From: Rhizobiales bacterium 62-47 | GTDB taxonomy: Bacteria > Pseudomonadota > Alphaproteobacteria > Rhizobiales > Xanthobacteraceae | Length of the DNA: 64,000 bases | Reading direction: 5' to 3' | Assembly (NCBI GenBank): GCA_001899255.1 | Contig: MKVX01000011.1 | Span: 1-64,000 of the forward strand | Shown here: positions 9,651 to 18,686 of the stretch, piece after piece | Layout: each line of letters starts with the position of its first letter | Position numbering within the stretch: the first letter of the stretch is position 1 | Made by a program: the position numbers and the translations under genes | The notes under the pieces: model-generated | Databases searched by the model: none | Told to the model about the DNA's origin: nothing | Seen by the model: the letters and a program-made list of their open reading frames with translations, nothing else

Positions 9651-11501
9651 TCAGTATACGTCGCGCTGATAGCGGTGGTTGCGTTGCAGATTGGCGAGAT
9701 ACTCACCGGCGGCGACAACATCGAGACCACCCTGCTCGGCAACGATATCCGTCAATGCGGCATGGACGTCCGGCGCCAGACGGGCCGCATCGCCGCAGAC
9801 ATAAATGTGCGCGCCCTCTTCCAGCCAGGCATAGACGTCTCGTCCGCTTTGCCGCAGACGATCCTGCACATAGGCTTTCGGCGTCCGGTCGCGGGAGAAC
9901 GCGACATCCATCCGGCTCAGAACGCCATCCTTGAGATAGCTCTGCCATTCGACCTGATAGAGGAAATCGCTGCGGAAGTTACGCTCACCGAAAACCAGCC
10001 ACGATTTTCCTTTGGCGCCCCGCGCTTCGCGCTCCTGCACGAATGCGCGATACGGCGCAACGCCGGTGCCTGCACCGATCATGATGATCGGCGCATCATC
10101 GTGTGGCAAGCGGAAGTGCGTATTGGCCTGAATATAGACCGGCAACGTCGCATCGACCTCGGCGCGCGTCGCAAGGTGACTGGACGTAACGCCAGCGCGC
10201 TGTTGCCCGTTCAACTCATAGCGAACAGTGCTGACGGTGAGGTGCGCTTCGTCCGACGCTGCGGCGAGGCTCGACGAAATCGAATAGAGCCGCGGCTGCA
10301 GCGGCCGCAATCCCTTGACGAAACTTTCCGCATGGAGTCCCTTCACCGGAAACCGGCGAACGATATCGATGACATGATTGTCGCGCATGAACGCTGCGCG
10401 TGCCTCAGCCTGCTCAGCGCCACGCAGCTGCTGCAGTTCTGCAGCGCCGCTCAGTTCGGCCCAATGATCGATGAAGCGTGGCGTCGCCGAGGTAATCTCG
10501 AAAGCCGACGACAAGGCCTCGTGCAGTGGAAGCGTTTGCTTCCGGGCTGTCACGCTCGCGTCAGCGGGCAACGACAGACCTTCCAGCAATTGCTCGACCA
10601 GCACGGGATCGTTGTGCGGCACGATGCCGAGCGCGTCACCTGGCTCATAGGTCAAGCCGGACCCTTCGAGCGACAGTTCGATATGGCGCGTCTCCTTGCT
10701 CGATCCGCGACCGGTGAGCACCAGATTTTCAATGATCGTCGCTGTGAACGGATGCTGCTTGTCGAAAGCCGGCGTCGAAGGTGCAAGCGTTGCGCCTTGC
10801 CCCGCGATCTCCACTCCGCGAGACGCCGAAGATTGCTGCGCAGCTTTCGGCGCCAGCCTGGCAACGACAGCCGCGATCCAGGCAGCAGCTGCATCTTCAT
10901 AATCGACGTCGCAATCGACCCGCGCTTCAAGCCGGGTCGCGCCGAGTTCTTCGAGCCGACGATCGATCCGCTTGCCGCCTTCGCAGTAGCGCTCGTAGGT
11001 GGAGTCGCCCAGCGCCAGCACCGCAAACCGCACATCAGGCAATTTAGGCGCCTTGCGACCCTCAAGAAATTCAAAGAATGCTACGGCCGATTGCGGCGGA
11101 TCGCCCTCGCCGTGCGTGCTGGTGATCACCAGCAAATCCTGCTCTTCCTTCAGCTTGCGCGTCTTGTAATCCGACATGTCGGCAACGACCGACACGATGC
11201 CCTGCTGCTGCGCCGCTTCCGCCAGCGCCTTGGCCAGTCCTTTGCTGTTGCCGGTTTCCGTTCCGAACAGGATGGTCAGCGTCCGCGTCGTTGCGGCGAC
11301 GATCGGCGGTGCGTCCTCACGCGCACGCGTCAATAACGCGAGATCGTCAAATCCCCCGAGCGCCCGCGCATTGTAGTCGAGCCCTGCAAAGTATCCGCTC
11401 AGCCACAGTCCCTGGCCGGGCTTGAGCGAGACCGCGAGGCCGTTGATCCGTTCCCATTGATCGTTGCTCAGACCCGGGCCCGAGAATTCCAGTTTCGTCA
11501 T
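9651..11501 (-). CDS. cysJ: sulfite reductase flavoprotein (alpha) subunit
   Basis: A 616-residue diflavin reductase. It has a flavodoxin domain (about 73-215, FMN loop FGTETGNS), an FAD-binding domain with PRLYSISS, and an NADPH domain with IGAGTGVAPYRAF and a C-terminal aromatic residue (RDVY). It passes electrons from NADPH through FAD and FMN to the CysI hemoprotein. About 70 extra N-terminal residues precede the flavodoxin domain, as in many alphaproteobacterial CysJ proteins. First gene of the cysJ-cysI unit. Confidence 0.95.
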   Translation of the reverse strand: MTKLEFSGPGLSNDQWERINGLAVSLKPGQGLWLSGYFAGLDYNARALGGFDDLALLTRAREDAPPIVAATTRTLTILFGTETGNSKGLAKALAEAAQQQGIVSVVADMSDYKTRKLKEEQDLLVITSTHGEGDPPQSAVAFFEFLEGRKAPKLPDVRFAVLALGDSTYERYCEGGKRIDRRLEELGATRLEARVDCDVDYEDAAAAWIAAVVARLAPKAAQQSSASRGVEIAGQGATLAPSTPAFDKQHPFTATIIENLVLTGRGSSKETRHIELSLEGSGLTYEPGDALGIVPHNDPVLVEQLLEGLSLPADASVTARKQTLPLHEALSSAFEITSATPRFIDHWAELSGAAELQQLRGAEQAEARAAFMRDNHVIDIVRRFPVKGLHAESFVKGLRPLQPRLYSISSSLAAASDEAHLTVSTVRYELNGQQRAGVTSSHLATRAEVDATLPVYIQANTHFRLPHDDAPIIMIGAGTGVAPYRAFVQEREARGAKGKSWLVFGERNFRSDFLYQVEWQSYLKDGVLSRMDVAFSRDRTPKAYVQDRLRQSGRDVYAWLEEGAHIYVCGDAARLAPDVHAALTDIVAEQGGLDVVAAGEYLANLQRNHRYQRDVY

Positions 11502-11906
11502 CGCGTTGCATCCCGGCGCTGGCGTAGCGCTCTTTGCTCGGCCTCAATCCGCATCGGCGCCGTCCAAATTTCGTCGAGCGGCGTCGCCGCCAGACAGGAA
11601 TTGCATCGCTTGCAGGCCGCAGAGAAGCGAATGATATTGCCGCCTTAATGCAATTTTTCTGCTCGAAAAAGCAAATAGATTAATGTTTCGACAATGGATC
11701 GCTTCGGGACATTCCATGCTCTGGATGCTCGTTTTCACAGCACAGAGATTGCTGTGCCTATCGCTCGACACATTGCCGTGAAAAATTATTTCCAAGCAGA
11801 CTGGTAACGCACGCCGGCGACGGAGGCGGAACAACAATTCTACGACGGGCCGTCAGCGAGCCCCTGTCGTGCCCAGCCCTGTCGCTGCGTCTGGCAATTC
11901 AGTCGG
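11502..11906. other. 405-base gene-free region upstream of cysJ
   Basis: No convincing gene; short open frames here lack a ribosome site or recognisable sequence. The stretch at about 11640-11790 is distinctly AT-richer than its surroundings, as expected for a promoter region. It contains a 7-bp inverted repeat CACAGCA / TGCTGTG (11736-11756, 7-nt loop) about 235 bases upstream of the cysJ start. It must hold the cysJ promoter, but I cannot place -10/-35 boxes with confidence. Confidence 0.5.
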
Positions 11907-12932
11907 CTAGCAGGTCTGTTCGAAACCACCGAGCACGGCGGCAAGGTTGATGCCCAGAACATCCGAAAGATAGCCGCCTTCCTGAACGAACACGGTGGGA
12001 AGACCTAACGCAGCGATAGCTGCACCGATGCGGCGAAAGCCGTCAGTGGTGACGGCGAGACCGGCGAGCGGATCATGCTCTGAAGCGTCGAGGCCTAGCG
12101 CAACAACCAATGCGGTTGGCGCAAACGCATCGAGCATGGTTTTCGCCTTCGCAAGCGCCTGCATGTAACCGTCATCACCGGTGCCAAGCGGCAACGGAAT
12201 GTTGAGATTTGCGCCGAGACCCGCGCCAGCGCCACGCTCGTGTGCGTATCCCCAGACGAAGGGGTAGTAATTCGCGGGATCGGCATGGATCGAGATCGTC
12301 AGCACATCGGGACGTTCATAGAAAATACCTTGCGTACCGTTGCCGTGATGAACGTCGACATCGAGGATCGCTACACGCTCATGCGCCAGCCGCAGGTGCG
12401 CCGCGGCAATCGCCGAGTTATTGAGAAAGCAAAAGCCGCTGGCCAGATCGCGGTAGGCATGATGGCCGGGCGGGCGGCACAGCGCGTAGCAGGCCCGTTC
12501 GCCGTCGATGATAATTTGCGCCGCGGTCGTCGCCACATCGGTCGCCACGCAGGCACCCGCCCAGGTTCCCGGACCGATCGGACATGCCGTATCAACCGTG
12601 TGCCAACCGAGCTTGCCGACGATATGCGTCGGATACGTCGCCGCGTTGCGGACCGGGTGGATGTTGGCGATCATCTCCGGACCGGAATCGCCAAGCGCAA
12701 CCCAAGCATCCCACGCCTCGGCGAGAAAGCTGAGATAATCCGGACTGTGGACGCGGGCACGCGGCGCCTGGCCAAAGACTGTCGGCTCAAGCAACTCGTG
12801 CCGGCCCATGGCAAGCCCCTTAAGCAGCCGGTCAGCCCGCTCCGGTTGCTCGGTGGTGCGTGTCACCACGCCGCGCACGAGAAAGAATTGCGGATCGTGA
12901 CTGCGGTGGCGCTCGGAATAAACTGCCTTCAA
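11907..12932 (-). CDS. acetylpolyamine amidohydrolase, histone-deacetylase family
   Basis: A 341-residue zinc deacetylase. The catalytic pair is in RPPGHHAY, the zinc ligands are in LDVDVHHGNG and in GLDASEHDP, and the transition-state Tyr is in EGGYL. Family proteins of the AphA type begin with a short strand equivalent to KAVYSERHRSHD, so I place the start at the TTG at 12932, preceded by GAGG. A longer in-frame reading to 13130 adds 66 residues with no family counterpart. The enzyme probably removes acetyl groups from acetylated polyamines or similar small amides. Transcribed divergently from an MFS transporter. Confidence 0.88.
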   Translation of the reverse strand: MKAVYSERHRSHDPQFFLVRGVVTRTTEQPERADRLLKGLAMGRHELLEPTVFGQAPRARVHSPDYLSFLAEAWDAWVALGDSGPEMIANIHPVRNAATYPTHIVGKLGWHTVDTACPIGPGTWAGACVATDVATTAAQIIIDGERACYALCRPPGHHAYRDLASGFCFLNNSAIAAAHLRLAHERVAILDVDVHHGNGTQGIFYERPDVLTISIHADPANYYPFVWGYAHERGAGAGLGANLNIPLPLGTGDDGYMQALAKAKTMLDAFAPTALVVALGLDASEHDPLAGLAVTTDGFRRIGAAIAALGLPTVFVQEGGYLSDVLGINLAAVLGGFEQTC

Positions 12933-13151
12933 GACGACCTCGCATAACGATGCTTGGATAGCGGCCCGATGACACCGACATTCATGCCTGTCGATCACGG
13001 TTTCAAGCGAAATTGCAGCGCCACCTGAGAATCCCGCCAGACTGGTTCGCTGGTCAATGCTGCGATAGCAGCCATGCATTGAATCGATGTCCTGCATTCC
13101 TCGCGCACTGAGTATTGCGGACACCGGCATATCAGCGTAACGCCTCTCGTT

Positions 13152-14504
13152 GTGCGGGATCGCTTTTTGAATCTAAGCATTCTTCAAGGGCGAATGTTGC
13201 CCGGTGCACCGACCGCAGACCAAAGCGAGACTTCGAAAGTGCATGATACTCGGCGGAACACCACAGACCTTGGCACCCTGCTGATCGTTCCTTTGGTGAT
13301 TCTTGCCTGCGGCCACATGCTGTCCAATCTGGTGCGCACCCTTCCCGCCGTGGCCGTCGACGTCATGGCACCGGACCTGCACTCGAATTCGCACGACATT
13401 GCATCGTTGACCGCTGCCTATCACCTCGCATTTGCAGTATGCCAACTTCCGATCGGCGCCGCACTGGATCGGTTCTCGGTCCGCGCTGTCGCAATCACGC
13501 TTTTTATCGGGACACTGGCAGGCTCGATCTTCGCGGCACTCTCCTCTGGCCCGCTCAGCTTCCTTGCGGCGCAAATTCTTCTCGGCGTAGCGACATCCGG
13601 TATGCTGATGTGTCCCATGACCTTAGCGGCGCGCCGGCTCTCGCCGGTCAAGTTCGGGCTGTGGTCCGGCATCATCCTGTCGCTCGGCAACTCGGGCATG
13701 TTGCTGTCCGCAAGTCCGCTGGCCTGGGTCGTCGATTATTTTGGTTGGCGCGCGGGATTCTGGATTGCTGCCGTTCTGAGCTGCGCAATCGGCTTCGCCG
13801 TCATGATATATGTTCCGGCTGACCGCCCACAGGCACCGAAGATTTCCGCCCCTCTGCGCGAAATGATCGAGGTTGTTCGGTTAGCGGCGGCGCCCTCGTT
13901 GCGCGGCATCATTGCCATCGCTTTCGTCTCGATCGCCGTTGTCCTCGTGCTCCGCGGCCTGTGGGCTGGACCTTGGCTGATGGACATCAAGGGCCTGTCG
14001 CGGCTGGACGCGGGAAACATCCTCTTCCTGTTTACGCTGGCTTTGATCGGCGGGCCGTTCCTGGCCGGTGCACTCGATCGCAAATTGGGGCGCCGGCGTG
14101 AACTCGTCGCCGCGTCACACCTTAGCGCGGCGGCAATACTGCTGCTGATCGCGGCTGGCGCTCCGGGCTACGCCATCGCGAATGCGTTCGGCTTAAGCCA
14201 GATGCCGGTACGATATGACAGTGTCCTGCTGGTCACTCTCGGACTTGTCATATCGTCGCAACCACTGATTTTTGCGATGGCGCGGCAGGTGGTGACGGTC
14301 GAAAATACCGGCAAGGCGCTCTCCGCAGTCAATCTTTCGCTTTTTCTCGGCACCGCCGTGATGCAATCAGCAACTGATCCGATCGCTGCGAAATGGGGAT
14401 TGCCTGCCGTCATGCTGTTCATGGCCGCTACGCTCGCTGTCGGGACAGTGGCATTCATCTATTTTACCCGCACGACCAGACCTGGACCTGATTCATTTAG
14501 CTGA
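13152..14504 (+). CDS. MFS transporter
   Basis: A 450-residue major facilitator superfamily protein with about 12 hydrophobic segments, the first around residues 42-65. The loop-2 motif is GAALDRFSVRAVAIT and the second-half copy is GALDRKLGRRRELV. The first 40 residues are hydrophilic, and the start could be GTG 13152 or the ATG at 13194. The substrate is unknown; divergence from the polyamine amidohydrolase suggests, weakly, export or uptake of a related amide or amine. Confidence 0.87.
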   Translation: MRDRFLNLSILQGRMLPGAPTADQSETSKVHDTRRNTTDLGTLLIVPLVILACGHMLSNLVRTLPAVAVDVMAPDLHSNSHDIASLTAAYHLAFAVCQLPIGAALDRFSVRAVAITLFIGTLAGSIFAALSSGPLSFLAAQILLGVATSGMLMCPMTLAARRLSPVKFGLWSGIILSLGNSGMLLSASPLAWVVDYFGWRAGFWIAAVLSCAIGFAVMIYVPADRPQAPKISAPLREMIEVVRLAAAPSLRGIIAIAFVSIAVVLVLRGLWAGPWLMDIKGLSRLDAGNILFLFTLALIGGPFLAGALDRKLGRRRELVAASHLSAAAILLLIAAGAPGYAIANAFGLSQMPVRYDSVLLVTLGLVISSQPLIFAMARQVVTVENTGKALSAVNLSLFLGTAVMQSATDPIAAKWGLPAVMLFMAATLAVGTVAFIYFTRTTRPGPDSFS

Positions 14505-14575
14505 TCCGTCGCGCGTTCGCTTCGATAGACCTTCCAGTCCGAGACTCAATCGGCTACTCGCCGAATTTCGAGCTT

Positions 14576-14596
14576 AAGCGAGCGAACTCGCCGCTT
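14576..14596. terminator. possible stem-loop after the MFS gene
   Basis: An imperfect 8-bp hairpin (AAGCG-A-GCG, loop AACT, CGCCGCTT; one bulged A) 72 bases beyond the MFS stop. There is no T-run. It separates the MFS gene from the quinoprotein relay genes. Confidence 0.25.
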
Positions 14597-14690
14597 GCGA
14601 ACCTACTACCAAAGTACGCCCGCGCACGTTACCGGCCACGGTGACGTCTTTATGCCTCACCGCTAAAATCGCGAACACGAGGATGATGCA

Positions 14691-15647
14691 TTGGCATACG
14701 ACAATCTTCTGTCTCGCAGGAACGTTTTATTCGGCAGCGCTTGTTTTTGCTGCCTGCCAAGCCTGTTGCGGGCAGAAGCTGCCGGCGACGCGCCTGGGCC
14801 TGCCGCAACCGTCGAGGTTGGCCCCGCCATTCATGTCCGGCGTGGACTGCATGAAGATGTCACGGCGACAAATCGCGATGCCATCGCCAACCTGAGTTTC
14901 ATCGTTGGCCGCGATGCGGTCGCGGTGATCGACCCGGGCGGCAGTCTCTACGACGGCATCAGTTTGCGCCTCGCGATCCGCGCGGTAACAGCGCTGCCGA
15001 TCCGCTATGTCATCCTGTCACATGTTCACCCCGATCACATCTTTGGCGCGGCAGCGTTCAAGAAGGATGAGCCAACCTTCGTCGGGCACATCGACCTTCC
15101 CGGACAACTCGCTGCTCGCGGCGACTTCTATCGGCAAGGATTGGAACGAATCCTTGGCAAGGGAGACGCAGAAAGCGCTGTTGTCCCGACGCTCCTCATT
15201 CGAGATCGAACCGAGCTGGATGTGGGTGATCGCGGTCTGATTCTGACCGCGCACAAACCGGCACATACTGTTTGCGATCTCAGCGTCATGGACAAACAAT
15301 CTGGCATTCTTCTCGCCGGCGATCTGCTGTTCGTCGAACGAATCCCCGTGCTCGATGGCGATCTCAAGGGCTGGCTTGCGGAAACGGCGAAACTTCGCGC
15401 AATGAATATCGCCAGTGCCGTGCCGGGGCACGGTCCACCGCTTGTCGGCTGGTCCGACGCAGAGGCGGCGCAGTCCAGGTATCTGCGCGTGCTGCTCGAC
15501 GAGACACGAATTGCAATCGCCAAGAATATTCCCATCGAGGATGCTGCAGCCTCGGTCGGACAATCGGAGCGCAATAACTGGCAACTGTTCGATGCTTATC
15601 ACGGCCGCAATGTAATCGAAGCCTATCGGCGGCTGGAATGGGAGTAA
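14691..15647 (+). CDS. quinoprotein relay system zinc metallohydrolase (SoxH-like, MBL fold)
   Basis: A 318-residue exported metallo-beta-lactamase-fold protein. The N-terminus carries a twin-arginine signal (SRRNVLFG, then a hydrophobic Cys-rich core). The zinc motif is HVHPDH, with further ligands at KPAHT, AGDLLF and PGHG. It resembles the SoxH-like 'quinoprotein relay system zinc metallohydrolase' set found with PQQ alcohol dehydrogenases. The start is a TTG preceded by GAGGATG. It overlaps the following rhodanese-like gene, and all three genes of this set are contiguous. Confidence 0.85.
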   Translation: MAYDNLLSRRNVLFGSACFCCLPSLLRAEAAGDAPGPAATVEVGPAIHVRRGLHEDVTATNRDAIANLSFIVGRDAVAVIDPGGSLYDGISLRLAIRAVTALPIRYVILSHVHPDHIFGAAAFKKDEPTFVGHIDLPGQLAARGDFYRQGLERILGKGDAESAVVPTLLIRDRTELDVGDRGLILTAHKPAHTVCDLSVMDKQSGILLAGDLLFVERIPVLDGDLKGWLAETAKLRAMNIASAVPGHGPPLVGWSDAEAAQSRYLRVLLDETRIAIAKNIPIEDAAASVGQSERNNWQLFDAYHGRNVIEAYRRLEWE

Positions 15648-16222
15648 TGCTTGGCACCATAGCCCTCCGGCGGATCGGAATTGGTCTGATCGTGCTGTCG
15701 GCATTCGCTTACGCGACGACCGCTCTCGCAAATGACGATGCGCTGCCGGAGCCCGATAGCTATTGGCAAGGTGCAATGAATGGCAAGGTTCCGGCAACCA
15801 TTGCCGGCGGCACAGTCATCGCGACACATCAGCTCACAGAGCTCATCCAGCGCGACAATCCGGTGCTGATCGATGTCGTTCCTGCCCCGCGACGTCCGTT
15901 GGAACAGACGTCGCCTTGGCTACCGCCGCCACATCGCAACATTCCGCGAAGCGTCTGGATTCCCGGTGCTGGCTCCGGCGTCATCTCGGCTGCGATGACC
16001 GACTATTTTCGCACGCGGCTGAATGAACTGACACATCAGGATCATCGCAAGGCTATCGTGTTTTACTGCCGCGTTGATTGCTGGGCCAGCTGGAACGCCG
16101 CCAAGCGCGCAATCGCCGAAGGTTATCGACATATCTACTGGTACCCTGATGGGGTCGAGGCGTGGCAGGCGGCCGGCCTGCAGACCGAAACCGCAACACC
16201 GGAAGGTCCCGGCGTACAATGA
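15638..16222 (+). CDS. PQQ-dependent catabolism-associated CxxxCW (rhodanese-like) protein
   Basis: A 194-residue exported rhodanese-fold protein: signal peptide ending near TTALA, rhodanese domain from about residue 60, and the hallmark FYCRVDCWASWNAAKRA in which two cysteines stand as C-x3-C-W. This family is tied by gene neighbourhood to PQQ-dependent alcohol oxidation. The motif suggests redox or sulfur handling in the periplasm. The ATG at 15647, which overlaps the previous stop as TAATG, is an equally good start. Translationally coupled to the metallohydrolase before it. Confidence 0.85.
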   Translation: MGVMLGTIALRRIGIGLIVLSAFAYATTALANDDALPEPDSYWQGAMNGKVPATIAGGTVIATHQLTELIQRDNPVLIDVVPAPRRPLEQTSPWLPPPHRNIPRSVWIPGAGSGVISAAMTDYFRTRLNELTHQDHRKAIVFYCRVDCWASWNAAKRAIAEGYRHIYWYPDGVEAWQAAGLQTETATPEGPGVQ

Positions 16223-16301
16223 ATGCTTTGTATCCCGAAATCAGCTATCTTGGCTTTTCTACGTTCGACGACGCCAAGCACCGCAACGTGGAGTTCACTC
16301 A

Positions 16302-17090
16302 ATGAAGAGATTGCTGATCGCAGCTGCATTGATCGTCTTCGCCAATACGCCGCAAGCAATGGCCAGCGATGATGCCGCTGAAGCTGCGGAACGCTGGCGC
16401 GATGTTGCAGCGGCGATCTTCGGCGAACGTCCCATCGAGGACGGCAGCGGCATTCTCAAATTGACAACACCGGAAACCACGATGAATGCGGCGCTGGTGC
16501 CGATCACGGTCGAATTGATCGGCAATCGCAAAGTGGTTGCCGTGTCGGTCGTAATCGATAACAACCCAAGTCCGCTGGCAGGCACTTTCCGTCTAGGGCC
16601 AGCCTTCGCACCGGACGCACTGAAGATGCGCGTGCGCATCAACGAGTTTACTCTTGTACACGCGGTCGCCGAAACCGACGATGGCAAGCTTCACGCAGTC
16701 GCACGTTATGTGAAGGCCGCCGGAGGCTGCTCGGCTCCGAGTGCGACGGCATCCGCCGATGTCATGGCCCGCATCGGCAAGATGCAGCTGCGTCGCGAGC
16801 GCTCAGCCGATGCCTCGCTGGTACCGACCCAACTCCTCATCAGTCATCCGAACTTCAGCGGCATGCAACAGAATCCGACCACCGGCGATTACACGCCGGC
16901 GCGCTATCTCGAGCGGCTATCGGTGAATGTCGGAGGCATCAAGGCATTCGACCTCGATACGGGTATCTCAATGAGCGAAGATCCCGCGATATCCTTCACG
17001 TATATCGCCAAGGGTAATGGCGATGTAGATGTCCAGGCGCAGGACAGCTCAGCAGCAGAGTTCTCGCAGCACTTCAACGCACTGCAATAG
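16302..17090 (+). CDS. quinoprotein dehydrogenase-associated SoxYZ-like carrier
   Basis: A 262-residue exported protein. After a signal peptide (ending NTPQAMA) comes a SoxY-like Ig-fold domain ending in a KAAGGCSAP segment, which corresponds to the carrier-cysteine arm of SoxY. A SoxZ-like domain then begins near IGKMQLRRE. This fused SoxYZ form is the third member of the quinoprotein relay set. The ATG at 16302 follows GTGGAG and gives the signal peptide; the open frame extends upstream without a plausible start. It probably carries a thiol-bound intermediate or electrons in the periplasm. Confidence 0.87.
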   Translation: MKRLLIAAALIVFANTPQAMASDDAAEAAERWRDVAAAIFGERPIEDGSGILKLTTPETTMNAALVPITVELIGNRKVVAVSVVIDNNPSPLAGTFRLGPAFAPDALKMRVRINEFTLVHAVAETDDGKLHAVARYVKAAGGCSAPSATASADVMARIGKMQLRRERSADASLVPTQLLISHPNFSGMQQNPTTGDYTPARYLERLSVNVGGIKAFDLDTGISMSEDPAISFTYIAKGNGDVDVQAQDSSAAEFSQHFNALQ

Positions 17091-17241
17091 GGCAAGCTAC
17101 AGCACGAAACTACCCTCCCCGAAGCCGTATCGAAAATTGCCGGGTTCATAAGCGATCTAATTCAGCTCAAGAGCAGGTCTGGACCGTTGCACCGGGGAAT
17201 GTCTGGCCCGATCTACCGCAGACGACAACGCGCATTGGCTC

Positions 17242-17937
17242 TCAGACTTCGAGCCACTCCCGACGAACCGTCTCGTTTGTCTTGATCTCGCCGGGCGTAC
17301 CCTCAAAGACGATGCGGCCATGGCCCATGACATAAACGCGATGTGAAATCCGTAGCGCGATCGAAAGTTTTTGCTCAACCAACAGGATGGCGACGCCTGC
17401 CTTGGCGATGTGCGCAATTAGATCGCCGACCTGCTGCACGATCAACGGTGCCAACCCCTCGGTCGGCTCGTCGATCATGATGAGTTCAGGATCGCCCATC
17501 AGCGTTCGGCAGGTCGTCAACATCTGTTTCTCGCCGCCGGACAGCACCCCCGCGGGCGTATCCGCCCGCGCCGCGAGATTGGGAAACATGCCGAGCATGT
17601 CATCGAGCCGCCATTTGCCGGGACGCCGGGTATCCTTGATACCGAGCAGGAGATTCTGCCGCACCGTGAGGCCGGGAAAGATATCGCGATGTTCCGGCAC
17701 GTAACCCAGACCGAGATGGGCGATCTTGTAACTCGGCAGGCCTGCAATATCCTGTCCTTTGAAGCGGATCGTGCCGTGCGGCGGCACTTCTCCCATGATC
17801 GCCTTGACGGTGGTGGAACGACCAACGCCATTGCGCCCAAGCAGGCTGACGACTTCGCCGGCCGCAATATGCATATCCACGCCCTGCAGGATATGGCTCT
17901 TGCCATAGTACGCATGAAGATCCTGGACCTCGAGCAT
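17242..17937 (-). CDS. LIV-type ABC transporter ATP-binding protein (LivF-like), transporter 1
   Basis: A 231-residue ABC ATPase of the LivF class: Walker A variant LLGRNGVGRSTT (Arg in place of the usual Lys), signature LSGGEKQML, Walker B LIMIDEPTEGLAP. The Walker A change GxGxGR-S is unusual, because the lysine normally contacts the ATP phosphates; a sequencing error or a weak ATPase are both possible. Last gene of a five-gene operon; its start overlaps the LivG-like stop (TGATG). Confidence 0.88.
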   Translation of the reverse strand: MLEVQDLHAYYGKSHILQGVDMHIAAGEVVSLLGRNGVGRSTTVKAIMGEVPPHGTIRFKGQDIAGLPSYKIAHLGLGYVPEHRDIFPGLTVRQNLLLGIKDTRRPGKWRLDDMLGMFPNLAARADTPAGVLSGGEKQMLTTCRTLMGDPELIMIDEPTEGLAPLIVQQVGDLIAHIAKAGVAILLVEQKLSIALRISHRVYVMGHGRIVFEGTPGEIKTNETVRREWLEV

Positions 17938-18686
17938 CAGTGAGCCTCCTCGCCGAGATAGGCTTCCTTGACCTTCGGATTGCCTCGAATTTCCTCAGGC
18001 GTGCCCGACGCAATGACGCGCCCGTACACGAGAACCGAAATCCGATCCGCAAGGCCGAAAACGACACTCATGTCGTGTTCGACGATCACCAGGGTACGCC
18101 CTTCGGTGAGACGACGGATCAATGCCACGGCGCGTTCGGTTTCGGCGTGGCTCATGCCCGCGGTCGGCTCGTCCAGCAGGATAACGTCGGCTCCTCCCGC
18201 AATCGTGATGCCGATTTCCAGTTCACGCTGCTCGGCATAAGTCAGCAGACCGGCTGGAATGTCACGACGATGGAACAGGTGAATATCCTCGAGGATTTCG
18301 GCGGTCCGCCGCCGCACCTCCGGCAGTTCGTCGACGTTCTTCCAGAACGCATAGCGATGGCCGGTCGCCCATAACACGGCGCAACGGACATTTTCCCAGA
18401 CCGTCATGCGCGCGAAGACGTTGGTGACCTGGAACGAGCGTGACAGCCCGCGCCGATTGATTTCGAACGGACGCAGCCCGGAGATCACCTCGCCGTTCAG
18501 TCGGATTTCGCCGGATGTCGGTGCAATATGGCCGCTGATGAGATTGAAGGTGGTGGATTTGCCCGCCCCGTTGGGACCGATGACCGCGTGGCGCTCACCC
18601 TTTGCAACGCTCAGGTTCAGATCCTGAATGATGCGAACGTTGCCGAAACGTTTTTCAACCGCTTGAACTTCAATGGCTGCGCTCAT
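17937..18686 (-). CDS. LIV-type ABC transporter ATP-binding protein (LivG-like), transporter 1
   Basis: A 249-residue ABC ATPase of the LivG class: Walker A IGPNGAGKST, Walker B VILLDEPTAGMSH, and the LivG-typical segment RGLSRSFQVTNVF. The ABC signature region reads LLTYAEQREL, shortened compared with LSYGQQ as is common in LivG. The ATG at 18686 overlaps the LivM-like stop as ATGA; the frame is open further upstream but inside livM. It couples ATP hydrolysis to the LivH/LivM pore. Confidence 0.92.
   Translation of the reverse strand: MSAAIEVQAVEKRFGNVRIIQDLNLSVAKGERHAVIGPNGAGKSTTFNLISGHIAPTSGEIRLNGEVISGLRPFEINRRGLSRSFQVTNVFARMTVWENVRCAVLWATGHRYAFWKNVDELPEVRRRTAEILEDIHLFHRRDIPAGLLTYAEQRELEIGITIAGGADVILLDEPTAGMSHAETERAVALIRRLTEGRTLVIVEHDMSVVFGLADRISVLVYGRVIASGTPEEIRGNPKVKEAYLGEEAH

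Noticed and set aside
7921-11336. Plus-strand open frames of over 550 codons opposite cysI and cysJ
   Set aside because: Antisense shadows; the minus-strand proteins carry all siroheme, iron-sulfur and flavin motifs.
11544-11837. A 97-codon minus-strand frame upstream of cysJ
   Set aside because: Cys/Arg-rich chance composition, no ribosome site, and it lies in the AT-rich promoter region.
12933-13130. N-terminal extension of the acetylpolyamine amidohydrolase
   Set aside because: The 66 additional residues have no counterpart in the family, and the TTG at 12932 with GAGG gives the normal start.
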